Below are positions 23,467 to 34,841 of a stretch of 64,000 nt of DNA, in pieces. Position 1 is the stretch's first letter, and every line of letters starts with the position of its first letter. The translations under genes and the position numbers were made by a program. Source of the stretch: Fistulifera solaris (taxonomy: Eukaryota; Bacillariophyta; Bacillariophyceae; Naviculales; Stauroneidaceae); the NCBI GenBank assembly GCA_030295235.1, contig AP026157.1, positions 1-64,000 on the forward strand, read 5' to 3'. The notes under the pieces were generated by a model that searched no databases, had not been told where the DNA came from, and saw only the letters and a program-made list of their open reading frames with translations.

Positions 23467-23812
23467 GAACGTTTTGAATAACACGAATGACGAAGCGGAA
23501 ATAATATATTATTTATTAATGCGCAAGGTACATACAAATGAATATCATTCGTTGACTACAAATGCGAGATTAATGCATTTTGTAGGACTATCGATGTATC
23601 GGCGCTAGTCTCTATTGAAGAAAAATGCGAGCGGTTCGGTGTTTGTGCTTTGAAAGCAGTCTTAGCTTCATGAAAGATATGCTAGTTGGTGTGTGGCGGA
23701 CTCTTTTCAAGAATAAGGAAAGAAAATCACAACCTGATGTCTCAATCTTTACAGCAACAAATCTTTACAGCAACAAACTACCTTCTAACAGCATCATATT
23801 CTCTATTTGTAC
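23467..23812. other. Intergenic, convergent 3' region
   Basis: The 3' flanks of two convergent genes. A direct duplication of ATCTTTACAGCAACAAA occurs at 23746-23780. No gene seen. Confidence 0.5.
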
Positions 23813-24988
23813 TTAACATTTTTCTAGGAGCACTGCAATACCCTGTCCACCTCCGATACAGGCAGCACCGATGTAGTACTTGTCGTTTCCGCTCCATGTG
23901 TTAACCAAATGAGCCATGATTCTGCTACCCGAAGCACCCAATGGATGTCCCAGACTGATCGCTCCTCCGTGAATGTTGAACTTGTCCATGTCGAGATCGA
24001 GTTCTTTTGCGCAAGCCAAAACCTGGGCCGCAAACGCCTCATTGATTTCAACTCGATCCATATCACGCAACGTCAAGCCCGCCTTGCTCAATGCCTGCTG
24101 AATCGCCGTCACGGGTCCGATTCCCATAATCGTCGGCTCACATCCAGTGACTCCGTAGCTCACAATGCGAGCGAGAGGTGTCAAGTTGTGTTGCTTGACA
24201 GCTTCTTCGCTGGCAATAATGACACTACCGGCACCGTCACAAATTCCGGAAGCATTCGCCGCCGACACGACGCCATCCTTCTGAAAGACGGACGGCAACT
24301 TGTTAATTTTCTCAAAGGTCGAGTCCGGTCGAGGGTGCTCGTCCGTGTCGACGAGAACTTCCTTTTTCTTATTCTTGACAGACACGGGTGCCATCTCGGC
24401 CTGAAAGACACCGTTGTCGTTCGCTTTCTTCCATAGCTGCTGCGAACGAATCGCGTACTCGTCACATTCCGCTCTCGTAATATCATACTTCTTGCCTAGG
24501 TTTTCGGCCGTCACACCCATTGGTGTGCCCGCATGAGCATCCGTCAGTCCATTCCATAACGAGTCGGTCAAAGAAATGCCTTGACCCAACGATGTCCCCC
24601 AACGGACCGTGCCGGACGCATTCAAAGGGGCCAGACTCATACTTTCGACTCCGCCCGCCAAACTGACGTGACTTTCGCCGAGCTGGATGCTTTTAAAAGA
24701 CTGCACGACCGTTTCAAAGCCACTGCCGCACAGTCGATTGAGCGTCAAAGCGGGTGTTGCAATCGGAATGCCGCTTTTCAAACCAATGTGACGACTCAAA
24801 TACGCCGCATCGTCTCCTGTTTGAATGACATTACCAAAATAAATCGAGTCAACGATCGTAGGATCGATATTTTGCAAAGCCGCTTGCGTCGACGCGACGC
24901 CCAATTGCACGGCGGACGTATTTTTGAAGCTTCCTCCGAAGGCACCGAACGGAGTGCGCTTTGCGGCGACTACAAAGATTCCGGACAT
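23813..24988 (-). CDS. Acetyl-CoA acetyltransferase (thiolase II)
   Basis: This intact, intronless 391-residue enzyme joins two acetyl-CoA into acetoacetyl-CoA, or does the reverse, feeding sterol/isoprenoid synthesis or fatty acid breakdown. It shows all thiolase landmarks: the nucleophilic Cys in LNRLCGSGFETVV at about residue 87, GGVESMS, NEAFAAQVLA with the active His region in GGAISLGHPLGASGSRI, and the second Cys in ACIGGGQGIA near the C-terminus. Length fits biosynthetic thiolases. The protein starts directly at the domain (MSGIFVVAAKRTPFG) with no targeting leader, and the C-terminus (LLEKC) is not a peroxisomal PTS1, so cytosol is likeliest. An upstream non-coding exon is possible but not shown. 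Confidence 0.93.
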   Translation of the reverse strand: MSGIFVVAAKRTPFGAFGGSFKNTSAVQLGVASTQAALQNIDPTIVDSIYFGNVIQTGDDAAYLSRHIGLKSGIPIATPALTLNRLCGSGFETVVQSFKSIQLGESHVSLAGGVESMSLAPLNASGTVRWGTSLGQGISLTDSLWNGLTDAHAGTPMGVTAENLGKKYDITRAECDEYAIRSQQLWKKANDNGVFQAEMAPVSVKNKKKEVLVDTDEHPRPDSTFEKINKLPSVFQKDGVVSAANASGICDGAGSVIIASEEAVKQHNLTPLARIVSYGVTGCEPTIMGIGPVTAIQQALSKAGLTLRDMDRVEINEAFAAQVLACAKELDLDMDKFNIHGGAISLGHPLGASGSRIMAHLVNTWSGNDKYYIGAACIGGGQGIAVLLEKC

Positions 24989-26315
24989 TCTTAGATAAGC
25001 TAGAAGAGTAAAGGAATAGGAAAAGGGTCTTGTTGAATGCTAAACAACGTGCTAAAGGATGCTCGTCGATGAAAGCGAAGAAAAAAGTGTCTTTTGTCGT
25101 TTTTGCAAAAGAACGCGCAGGATACGAAAAGAGGTGTCAAAAAGTGGGGTGATGTTAGAAACGGGACTCGTGACGATGCTCTTTCATTCATCGTACCGGT
25201 ACTTACATTCGGGTCCTTCATCGTGGGCAGCATGCTAGCCAAATTCAATTCTCCAGCGAGTCTATTGATCGATCAGAATACATTCATTGACGTTTTATGA
25301 CTGCCAGAATCATTGAATTTTAAAAAGAAAGCACCGGCGCTAAACTTGTTCGTGCATTGGTAAACGAAGGAGGTCGCGCAGGAATCTACTGTACCAGTAG
25401 TCCCAAGTGTAAGCTCAATTATCCACGACTGTATTGCAGTCACGAAGCTATACTTATTGACGACAATGCTGCCTACAATTCGTTCTTTAGCATAATATCT
25501 TGGGCTCCTTTGTTGTAGTTAAAGTGAAAAAGTCTTAAGCAGCGTTGCGTTCACATGCTTTGATATTTGTACGTCGAAAAGCCTGCGAGGCCTTGTCTTT
25601 CGTATTTACTATAGATGATAGTGTTGTCCGCATCTCGCCACGACTGCTGTTTAGCAAAAAAAGTAAATAATGTTTCAAGCTACAATGGTCATTGAAAATT
25701 CGTCATTCTCCGAATGTATTGATTTCCGTTTGCCGGGGTTGCAAAATGTAGGTTTCAGCAGAATTCACATTGCAAGTCTTGATATTTGTAAATAATAAAC
25801 TTCTGTATTTGACTATCGGTCGAAGTGTAGGTTCTAAGTATCCACGACTGCATTTCCGTCATTACCCTATTTATCGAGCGACTATGTTACCTACAATTCG
25901 TTCGTTCGTCCAATTACCTAAACTCTACTACTTGCTTTTATTATAATCAAGTAGTTTTTTAGCAGCGTTTGCATTACATGTAATTCTGTTTTGCGTCAAA
26001 GAGCCTAGCGAAACCTTGTCTTCTGTATTTACTATAGACCGAAGTGTTGGTTCAAGGGGACCACGACTGCATCTCAGTCATGAGTCTTCTCGAGGTCGCA
26101 GCGCAAGTGTCGTCGTGCAAGCAGCATTTTCATTGCTATGAAAGTTATGTATATCGTTGCCTTTTGTTTCTCAACATCAGTAGACTAATCTTGTTTGACA
26201 GCATTATTGAGTATTTATTGTAAAGCAACCTTCACAGATACCTTCTGACAGTGCCACCATAGCGACAGGCGATACCGTAGAACGTTCTTTCCTGACGCTT
26301 GTCCGTCGACAATGT
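24989..26315. other. Intergenic with degenerate direct repeats
   Basis: No gene is supported. Two blocks are related: around 25405-25510 and 25822-25925, both containing ATCCACGACTG, CTACAATTCGTTC and neighbouring matches, with a third partial match at 26038-26090. They look like decayed copies of one ~420-bp unit, perhaps an old non-autonomous element. Confidence 0.55.
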
Positions 26316-27062
26316 TCACATGCTTTGTGTTGCAGTGATTGCCTGATTCAAAACTTTGGTAGTGAATTTGTGCTTTTCTTTCTCTTCCGCAAATGATCTG
26401 CGGCGTACGGGCTTTTTAGGGGCCTGACCTCGTGCTGTTTCCGGCCTTGAGATTGTTTCTCTTGAAAGATGCAACGAACCATCCGAACATTCGTCGGAAG
26501 AAGAAGATGTTAATTGAGCGAGAGGGCGAGGAGAAGAAGCAGAGAGGAAGCTGGCGGCAGAGGTGGACTTGGAAGTCCATCGACATAAGCTGGAGTGACT
26601 GCTGGAAAGGGAGGCATTGCAACTATTTTTGGATATACCGTGGGGTTGAAGGTATGAATGCAACGAGGAAGAGCCAATTGGTTCTTTTGTCGAGGTATTG
26701 GGGAGTTCTTTAGGACAGGGATATAAATCAGATAATGAACGATTCGGTGACGCACAGTTTCTTAAATGAAGTGCAAGGCTTTCCAATAGCGGTGCATCTG
26801 TTTCTGGACTCTGATCTCTGTGACAACCCTGTGGCTGTGGAGAAGGTGAGCGTATACGACGCCTTATTCGCCCCGGAGACTTGGGAGCCGTGCTTAACGG
26901 CATCTCCCATCGTGACGACGGGGGTGAATTGCCGGTTTGTCGTCTACGCTGTCGAACAACTCGTTCAGAGCAAGAATAAGCGGGCCGATGCGCATTGTCG
27001 TTTACGATAGTGACCTCTCTTCCTCCTAAAAGTTGATTGAGGAGAAGGTGCTGTGTCGACAT
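26316..27062 (-). CDS. Uncharacterised Ser/Arg/Pro-rich protein
   Basis: This is an intact frame of 248 residues from the ATG at 27062 (MSTQHLLLNQLLGG). The composition is strongly Ser, Arg and Pro biased, with basic clusters such as RVVRQRRRQ and GRIRRRIRSPSPQP and a Lys/Arg-rich end (KKPVRRRSF). SP and RSPSP dipeptides suggest phosphorylation sites and possibly a nuclear location. I recognise no domain. Length and lack of a competing ORF favour a real gene, but biased composition means it could also be a chance frame. Confidence 0.45.
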   Translation of the reverse strand: MSTQHLLLNQLLGGREVTIVNDNAHRPAYSCSERVVRQRRRQTGNSPPSSRWEMPLSTAPKSPGRIRRRIRSPSPQPQGCHRDQSPETDAPLLESLALHLRNCASPNRSLSDLYPCPKELPNTSTKEPIGSSSLHSYLQPHGISKNSCNASLSSSHSSLCRWTSKSTSAASFLSASSPRPLAQLTSSSSDECSDGSLHLSRETISRPETARGQAPKKPVRRRSFAEEKEKHKFTTKVLNQAITATQSM

Positions 27063-28290
27063 CTTTCGCAATAAGCAGTCGCTCTAATTTGTGGCTCGGA
27101 TGGGCGATTTTCTAGAAAGTTTGTGCGGCGAAATTATTCACTTGTGAGTGCGGGTCGATGGTCGATGGTCGATGTCCTTCCAAACGCGCCAACGGCAGGC
27201 GGCAGTACTTTGAAAATAATGGAATATGAGAATTGGTGTGACTGAATTGACACTGGTAACATTGTTAGTCGACGAAAGTAGTGAAGAATAAGGAATGCGG
27301 CGTTCCAAGCGCATGGCATTCGTATCGACAGTCGACAGTAGGGAAACGCCGACGCCGTAAATAATCGACAAGCTAAGGCTTAAATGAAAGAAATAATGCC
27401 GGATGCATTTCTTTCGTTGTTCAAGCTGACGATCTTTCTACAAGATTCACAAGATTCACAGGCAAGAAACAGGCGATTGGCGACATTAAACAAGCGACAA
27501 CAAACTCCCCACAATGATTCACACATTGCTAAGGTTCGATAATGCGGTAGGTAATATGTTTCGTCATAATCACAACACTTCACATCATAGTCGATTTCTA
27601 GCTTGACACCAAGACGCCAAAGCAAGCATCTAGCATCTAGCAGCTTCCATTTCCCATCTCCCTATCGCGCCGAGCGCTGACCGCTGACCCACCGACCGCC
27701 GACTGGATAAGGATGAGAAATGAGAAGGGGCAGCTTTAGGCATGATATTGCAGGCATTCACACATCATTACCGTTTCCTTGCCTTTCTCCGTGTTGTGTA
27801 AGCCTCGAGATACATGTCTGTCTTCTCTCCCATGCCCTGTCAAACGTCAAACATGACACATGACACATGACACATCATTATTTATGTTTTTAGTTGTGCT
27901 TTCTCCTTTCTCGTCTTTGCTATCTTTTTACCGATGCAGGGCAATTATCTTTACGCGCGTTATAACAATTTTCCCGGGTTTTTGATTATTTTGGAACTGG
28001 GTTTTACTTTTTACTATGACCTAGGACTATAGCCAAACGGTATTCAAGTGACGTAGAATGAATGATAGGAATGACTGTGATTCCCGGATCACAGGGTGAC
28101 GTCAGACGGATGAAGACATCGACGTTTTATTGCAAAAAGTTTTTCTTTGTTTCTCGGCTTTTCTCTCGTTTCTCCACCTCATCTCTTCCATTCGTTTTGT
28201 GAAGGAATAGACGAATGTGAAACAGCACAATTAATCGCAGCAGTCAATCTGGATTATGGTGTCATGAAACATCATAACGAGTAGATCATC
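27063..28290. other. Intergenic, no supported gene
   Basis: About 1.2 kb with short repeats such as GACACATGACACATGACACAT near 27857 and GGTCGATGGTCGATGGTCGATG near 27152. No convincing gene is seen. A T/C-rich stretch at 28135-28200 precedes the oxidoreductase gene. Confidence 0.5.
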
Positions 28291-29673
28291 ATGATAGTTT
28301 CGAAAATAAAGACGATGTCGCTTCAATCGACGCTTGTGGAGACGACAACCACACTGCTCTGGAGCTGTTTCCTTCTTTTGGATCTTTGCCTTTACCTGCC
28401 GTACCAGTTGCTTCGATTCATCGCTCGTCCTCGCGTTACGAAAGAACTTTCTTTGAAAACAGTCGTTATTGCAGGTGCTTCCTTTGCTGGCCTTGCGGCA
28501 TGGAGAGAGCTACGGCACTTTAATCAGCGTCACGGCACTCATTTCCGTATCCTTTTGCTCGATCAAAAAGATTATTTTGAATACGTCCCCGGTGTATTAC
28601 GACTATTCTGTCAGCCGCATCTGTTTCGCAAGCTTGCCAAGACGTTGAGTTTTCATGAGGGGTTCGTTCAAGGTCGCGTGATGACTCTATCATCTTCGCA
28701 CGTCACGTACATGACATCGCCCAGCGTTCGAAAAACGATTCCGTTTGATTACCTCATCTTGGCGACTGGGTCGTCTTACAGCTATCCAATCACTGCGTCT
28801 CCGATATCAGGAACAACACTACCGGCGAGAGCTGCTGGATGGCAACAAGCAGCGGAGCGAGTACGCTTAGCGTCTTCAATCCTTATTCTAGGAGGAGGCG
28901 CCGTCGGAACAGAGCTTGCCGCGGAAATTGTCGATCACTTTCCAAACAGCAAGTCTGTTACACTGGTAGAAGGGACATCTACATTACTGTCCCTTTTTCC
29001 TCGTTCGACGTCGTCGTATGCCGAAAGATGGCTTCGTCATCGCGGAGTGCAACTGATGTTAGGACGTAAACTGCAATCCTGGGACGATACAAGTTGCTGT
29101 TTGGAAGATGGAACCGTGTTACGTGCCGATTGCGTATTTGTTTGTTTTGGTGGTACACCCAACTCGATTATGATGATTAAGTCGCAGAATGGTATTGATT
29201 CCAGAGCGAAGTCTGACGCGGTGGCGAAGAAGAGTCAGTGCGTTCCAGTCGATGCGTATTTGCGAGCTTCTACTTCGAATGTGTTTTGCTGTGGTGATGT
29301 CGCCAGCCCACCGACAGAAGGGCTCAAACAAGCATTTCACGCGGAAGCCATGGGGCATCTCGCCGCCGAAAACGTGATTCGATTGTGCACAGGTCAATTT
29401 CCATTGCATCGATATCCGGAAGATCTCACGGGCGGGGTGAACAAGATGCCATTTGTGACTGTCTTGAGTTTAGGACGATACGATGGAGTAATAGGCTTTA
29501 ACTCGTTGACAATACCGGGTCCTCTTTCCGCCGTTCTTAAATGGATAATCGAATGGACAAAGATTGAGCAAATGCAAGGAAAGCCTCTCGGAAACTTGAT
29601 CTGGCTCGTTGGAGATACTGTGGCGTATTTCATATCAGGAAATCTACTGAGACCCTTGTCAAGAACGGATTGA
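28291..29673 (+). CDS. AIFM2/FSP1-like FAD-dependent NAD(P)H oxidoreductase
   Basis: This intact 460-residue protein belongs to the pyridine nucleotide-disulphide oxidoreductase superfamily and most resembles AIFM2/FSP1 or type II NADH dehydrogenases, which pass electrons from NAD(P)H to quinones. A hydrophobic segment near residues 15-35 (LWSCFLLLDLCLYLPY) should anchor it to a membrane. The FAD-binding motif VVIAGASFAGLAAW has Ala and Ser where GxGxxG is classical, as known in some FSP1-type members. DYLILATGS, the second Rossmann motif ILILGGGAVGTELAAEI and VFCCGDVAS follow. The C-terminal part with another hydrophobic stretch (GNLIWLVGDTVAYFIS) may aid membrane docking. The quinone and NAD(P) preference cannot be decided. 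Confidence 0.82.
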   Translation: MIVSKIKTMSLQSTLVETTTTLLWSCFLLLDLCLYLPYQLLRFIARPRVTKELSLKTVVIAGASFAGLAAWRELRHFNQRHGTHFRILLLDQKDYFEYVPGVLRLFCQPHLFRKLAKTLSFHEGFVQGRVMTLSSSHVTYMTSPSVRKTIPFDYLILATGSSYSYPITASPISGTTLPARAAGWQQAAERVRLASSILILGGGAVGTELAAEIVDHFPNSKSVTLVEGTSTLLSLFPRSTSSYAERWLRHRGVQLMLGRKLQSWDDTSCCLEDGTVLRADCVFVCFGGTPNSIMMIKSQNGIDSRAKSDAVAKKSQCVPVDAYLRASTSNVFCCGDVASPPTEGLKQAFHAEAMGHLAAENVIRLCTGQFPLHRYPEDLTGGVNKMPFVTVLSLGRYDGVIGFNSLTIPGPLSAVLKWIIEWTKIEQMQGKPLGNLIWLVGDTVAYFISGNLLRPLSRTD

Positions 29674-31774
29674 TCATGGGCTGTGAATCAACCACCGAAG
29701 GACGAACATAGTTTTCGGCCATAATGTAAGTATTTAAGCTTTCTCTGTTTTCTTAGCGATGGTTGGCAATTGTGCCTTATCTACGAACTGATAGGTTAGT
29801 TTCAGTTAAAGCATCAATTTGGTGTAACTGTAACTAGTCATGTCTGAGTGCATGCGGTGGATGTTGCCCATCAGTCGCTCAAAGTTCATAGTTTAACGTC
29901 ACTTGTCGCTTTACGTCAATTTGCTACCGGTAGCAGTAGATCTGATAAATCTAAAGGCTAAAAGGGACTATTTACCAGCAAGCTGACTGTTGAAGGCTGA
30001 CGACAACAGCATATAGACTATAGACTAGCGCAACTCTTTTCTCTTCTGTTTTAGATCTCTCTAGCTAGCTCCCTTTAAAAAAAACTGCGCTAGCTTTCTG
30101 AGGTTGCAACTTTGACCTTTGACTTTTACTTTGTTAACGCTTTTCATTTTTGTAGCTTTTTCTTTGCTTACTGCTCAGTGGAGAGTGGAGAGACTAGAGA
30201 AGACTCTAGACTCTAGAGACTCTAGATTTTCGTCGAAAGAGTGGCTGTCTTTTGGCGTCAATTGTAAAGCTTTCATGTTCCGCTGCCTAAATCTCAGAGC
30301 TTCCAAGAACAACGGCGCCCATCGTCGAAGTTCGCGCGGGGGCATTTTGATTTCTGAAATACCGAAAGTGTGAGATATTAAGTCATAGAGTAGTGTCCAA
30401 ATCTAAAAAGGCTTTCATTAGTAGAACGAAGAGAACAAGTGAAAATTGATGTGAGAAGTAGTGTTCGGTCTCATGCTTTCAACCAGATCCGAGATGAGAG
30501 TCGAGAATTGCACTTTCCAACTCATGAGACTCTCGAGAATCTCGAGAATTGGAGATTTTGTCGGAAACGAATTACTATAGGATATTGAGTACTAAGTTTC
30601 AGTCACGGTTAGTTGTGGATCGCGAGACTGACTCCTTCGTAGGAAATACACGTGAGAATTGGTCGATCGACGGCCAGAATCCTTGTATTTTGTACGGGTG
30701 ACGGCCAGACACTCTCATCTCATGAATTTTATCGAGAATCATGAGAATTGAGAGTGAAAATTCAAAATTCGATTCTCGAGACTCTCGAGAACTGCCCTCT
30801 CGAGACCAACCACTAGTGAGAAGTGAGAAGGTGATCGTTCGGCATTTTCCGACGCCGTAATAACATTGGAAGTAGTATGATAGACTATTGTACTTCGCTG
30901 GTATCCTACGACGTCTTAGGCCTCGACGTTAGATGTCGTGTGAAACTCTTCGTTCTCTCACGAAAGTACAGAACTGTGTGTCTACTTTTATCGTTTGTCG
31001 CGTTTCGCGTTTCGCGCACCGGTGTTTGACATCTCGTGTCGGGCACGCGAGAAGAAACAGTATTAAGCCCTACATTTTCTATCAACCTGTAAAAACAGTA
31101 ACTTATTTTGAGTACATTCTAAAATCACTGTATTGCGGATGGCGGCGATCTGTGAGCGGAAATAGGGACTGATTGTTGACAGCGCAGAGGGAAGAATGTA
31201 GCGAACACGGTTTACATTCCCACTTGTCTTTATGACTGTTCTGAAAAATATCAAGACTAAAGGCCCAAAGCCAATTGCCTTCTTCAATAAAGTGTCAACG
31301 AAACATGGGCGCCATGGTTTAACAATCTTATCTACATTCGTAATCGCACTCTTCAAAATGATGTTCTTATCTCGGACCGTTTTCAAAGTTACAGTGGTAA
31401 ATCCTTTGCCCAACGGCGATCTTTTAGCTCCTCGAAGCTTTCCGCTGACGATTGTTGTAAATCATCAACAATCCGTGACACAATAAAGTATACAGTAGAC
31501 GGTACGCGCGATATTCTGTTTGGTCTTTGGCCTTCGGAAATGCGTATTGATCCGCGCGTGGGCGCATTTTGTGTGGCCTTGATTGTTCGGGTCAGCGACC
31601 AGCGAGACATCCTCTGTCTTCCGGTCTCGAATAACCACCTCGCCGACGAGCGCTTCTAATGTAGAAACCTCCAAGACCATTTATCGGAGTTTTCACCTTT
31701 ATTGTCATTATTATTGAGCCTTTTCCTTCGCTCTGACGCGAGACAATCATTATTTCCTCTCTTTACTCTTCATC
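29674..31774. other. Long gene-free stretch with TCTCGAGA-type inverted repeats
   Basis: About 2.1 kb with no supported gene. At 30180-30240 and again at 30520-30805 there are many copies of GACTCTAGAGACTCTAG and TCTCGAGAATCTCGAGA words that can pair with each other. Remaining ORFs (79-116 codons) have no motifs and no partner exon. Confidence 0.5.
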
Positions 31775-32443
31775 ATGGATCGCAATCGACAAGAACTGAG
31801 CGCAAACACGCCGGCTATGATCGAGGAATCGAACGAAATTTACTACAGGGAACTCGCGCAAAATGCGCTTCTTCGTTATCGAAAGCAACTCGAGACGCAG
31901 CGCCTGCAGTGCCAAGAAAAACATCGGGTTTCTATCGTTAGTCAGTCGTCGCTGCTTCCGGAAGCCAAATCGTTGAAAGAAGATGACGATGAAGACGACT
32001 CCCTCGAGTCCTTCGATGAGCAAGACGACTCTCCCGATGCCATCCGTCCTCTCAAGTCGGACGTCCTCTTCGGGCGTCGCCGATCGTACCGATTGCATCC
32101 AGGGAATGTTCATCTACGACGTCTCTGCGATGATCACTTGAGTCTTTTCGAGTCGCTCGCCAAGGGCGGCAAAAACGAACTCACCAAGGTCATCCTCGAT
32201 CGCATTCTACGTGAAGGAGGCCGCTTCATCAAGTACGACACAAAGTCGAAGCGCTGGCTGAATGTAACAACGGAAGAAGCCCGTGTGAAAATCGCCCATC
32301 GCTTTCGAGACGCGCGTACCAGCCGGGATGTGGCGAAGAAGCCCAAGAAAGAGAGTTTGAAGGCCATGGGGAGCAAAAGATCGCAGTCCCTTCGTATCAT
32401 GTTTCTCCTGTGCCGAGGTTCTCTCATCCCCCGCACGCTCTAG
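31775..32443 (+). CDS. DUF6824-like protein
   Basis: This is about 222 residues. The core (about residues 92-170) has DVLFGR, HPGNVHLRRLCDDH, a KGGKNELTKVILDRI helix, GGRFIKYDTKSKRWLNV and ARVKIAHRFRD. This pattern matches the DUF6824 domain that is abundant in diatoms and whose function is unknown. An acidic region (DDDEDDSLESFDEQDD) precedes it and a Lys-rich segment follows. The final ~18 residues as read look random, whereas another frame from about 32385 gives SPVPRFSHPPHALEALQTL, so a one-base indel there may hide the true C-terminus. DNA binding has been suggested for similar proteins only by composition. Confidence 0.7.
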   Translation: MDRNRQELSANTPAMIEESNEIYYRELAQNALLRYRKQLETQRLQCQEKHRVSIVSQSSLLPEAKSLKEDDDEDDSLESFDEQDDSPDAIRPLKSDVLFGRRRSYRLHPGNVHLRRLCDDHLSLFESLAKGGKNELTKVILDRILREGGRFIKYDTKSKRWLNVTTEEARVKIAHRFRDARTSRDVAKKPKKESLKAMGSKRSQSLRIMFLLCRGSLIPRTL

Positions 32444-33533
32444 AGGCTTTGCAAACATTGATGTACAGAAGATAACAGTGAACTATGAATAAGTAGAATT
32501 TAAGTAATGTGGTGTTTTTATAGGAAAAGAGGAACCATAGCTGCAGTGACTCTTTCTCCTTGTAAAGACTAGACCGACAGAGCGCGGGTGTGATTACGAG
32601 CAAGCTTATAGCCACCGCTATAACTCACTTAACTTCCATGTTGGTTTAGCCTAGAGAATAGTCTAGTCAAGTCTAGCTCGCTAGGAAGATGACTGGTGAT
32701 GGTTGATGGTGTGTCTCTTGTTACCTCGCGCGTAAAAAGCGGGCTGATGGTGCATCCGAGCCTCTCATCTGCTCTCATACCAGGTACTGTAATTAAGGCC
32801 TGTCAGCTAATTACTGTGAAATAAAAAGTAGACCGTTGACATTATTTTCGTCCGGAAGTTGGTCCAATCAGAATTTCAGAATTATGGGATCCGAACTCGC
32901 GTCTTGCGTCATGGTTTAATGAGTCACAGACCCAGTCACGAGCGAGCAACCAAGCACCATCTTACCTTTCTTTGTGATAGAGAATTTGATTAATGAACTG
33001 ATATTAGAGTGGAAATCTAATCAGTTACTGTATCATCCTCGCTTCGCAATCACTTACTTTACGTCGACGACCCTTTCGAATTAATTCCTTCATCTTTCTA
33101 TGGACCAGAGTGTATACGACATTTTTCGGGACTGACTGAACCTCAGTCACGAAGCATGATTGTTTCTAGCCAATACCCTCCGTTCCTTGTGAGAGCTGCA
33201 TTATTCTTTGGTCTCTATGCAGATCAGATTAACAGCTTTCGACGTCGATCACCCTTTCGAGCAGTAAAGCTCTTGAGTAAAGCATCGTGAGACAAGCGTT
33301 GAGCGTTAGACGGTTTTGAGTGCCGCCTCAACGGACAGGACCCACTCTCTACAGAGTACAGAGCTACTTCACAGCTATGAAGTTTAAAGAAAAGAGGAGA
33401 AGGGACCTCGCGAGCTCGCGACGTCAGCGACGTTTTCGATCGTTCGCGGAAAAATTTTATGCATTCTCAAAAAAAAACAAACGACACAATCCTTTTTCTT
33501 GCATTTACACGAACATATAATTAGCAATAAAGA
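32444..33533. other. Intergenic, no supported gene
   Basis: About 1.1 kb. A GGACTGACTGAACCTCAGTCACGAAG motif at about 33128-33154 belongs to a dispersed family. A C/G-rich direct word (GTCGACGACCCTTTCGA, and GTCGATCACCCTTTCGA) recurs at 33063 and 33244. No gene. Confidence 0.5.
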
Positions 33534-34841
33534 ATGCCCAATCCGTTCTCAAAAGCCTTGTCGAACCCTTTTTCACACAACAAAATGCCGACCGAACCTC
33601 CGAAAAAGTACGTGAAAATCAATGGCGTCATGAAATTGAACCCCGAATACAAAAGTGGAAGGAAGCGCAAGACGGCGGAAAGCCCGCTACAACGGTAGCG
33701 AATCCTTCGCAAGCACTTCCGGTTGTTACCAATATGGAAGACCACGAGGCTTTGAATGATGCTTCGCTCGCGGCCGGAGGCAACGAAATTCCGCTGTCGG
33801 AATCGACCAACGAGACCATTTTGATGATGCAAGAGCCCGAAATATCCGTCGAAGCCGGCATGCAGCCCGATACAATGGTCGATGAACTCGGAAGTGTTCT
33901 CAACAAGTACGAAGTTCCGATGGGTCTCATGAACAAGCTCATGATGTTGAGTGAGTTTGATGAATTGGAGTTTATGATTGATGATAGCGGCTCGATGCGA
34001 TGCAGTACCGACTCAAAAGACAGTCGTGGGCAAATTCAAACCCGCTGGCAAGAGGCGCAGACGCGTCTCAAGGAAATGATGGAGATTTTGGGTTATTTGC
34101 CGTTTCAGGAAATTTCAATTTGCTTTTTGAATCGGCCGCTTCGTATTTCTTTGAAGCGGAACGGCCGTGATCCGGCGTCCTTTTATCGGACGCTTATCGT
34201 CAAATTGATCAAGCTTTTTTGAATGGACCCAGTGGCACGACTCCATTCTTTGAACGCTTGAAGGAATCATTTGCGCGAAGCAATGGTCGTAGTGTGGCCC
34301 GTTACTTTTTCGGCGACGGTACCCCGAATGGTGGCGCTCAAGCTGCCAAGGGCATTACCGATCTCTTGAAAAACCGCCGGGACCCCGCACAGAACCCCAT
34401 GACTTTCTTGAGCTGCACGAATGAAGACGATCAGGTGGAATGGATGAAAGAGGCCGAGGAGGTTGCTCCCTATTGCTCCGAGTGCGATGACTTTGCCGAC
34501 GAAGCCGCTGAAGTTTTGTTGGATCAAGGTGAAGCCTTGCCCTATACCAAAGGCTTCTACCTTGTCTGTGCTTTAGTTGCTGCTATGAATCCAGAAGACT
34601 TGGACGCCATGGACGAGAGTGTGCCTTTCACCAAGGCGACGCTAGACAATCTGCTGGGCATCGAAAACAGCGAAGAGAATTACAAGGACTATTTTGATTT
34701 GTTTTTGAAAGCCCAAAAGGGCCGCCCCGCCACAAGTCGAGCCGATCAATTGAAAAGAATCAAAATTGGCAACAGATTTATGCCGAGTTTTTGCGGGCGC
34801 CCGTGGCGAACCAAATTCCGGCGGCGCAGTTGAGTCATTGA
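33534..34841 (+). CDS. vWA-domain protein (MIDAS present)
   Basis: This is about 430 residues starting MPNPFSKALSNPF. Near the middle FMIDDSGSMRC provides a DxSxS metal-ion-dependent adhesion site, preceded by an LMNKLMMLSEFDELE helix. The later part (NGPSGTTPFFERL, FFGDGTPNGG, FLSCTNEDDQVEWM) fits the remainder of a von Willebrand A fold. There is no signal peptide, so it is probably intracellular. Three one-base losses break the frame, near 33652, near 34190 and near 34765. Correcting each gives continuous sequence (YQKWKEAQDGG, AYRQIDQAFLNGPS, WQQIYAEFLRAPV) ending in QLSH at 34841. The partner protein is unknown. Confidence 0.7.

Noticed and set aside
24989-25250. An upstream coding exon for the thiolase
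   Set aside because: A GTAAGT donor exists near 25201-25206, but splicing to the acceptors near 24998 gives stops or the wrong frame. At most it is a 5' UTR intron.
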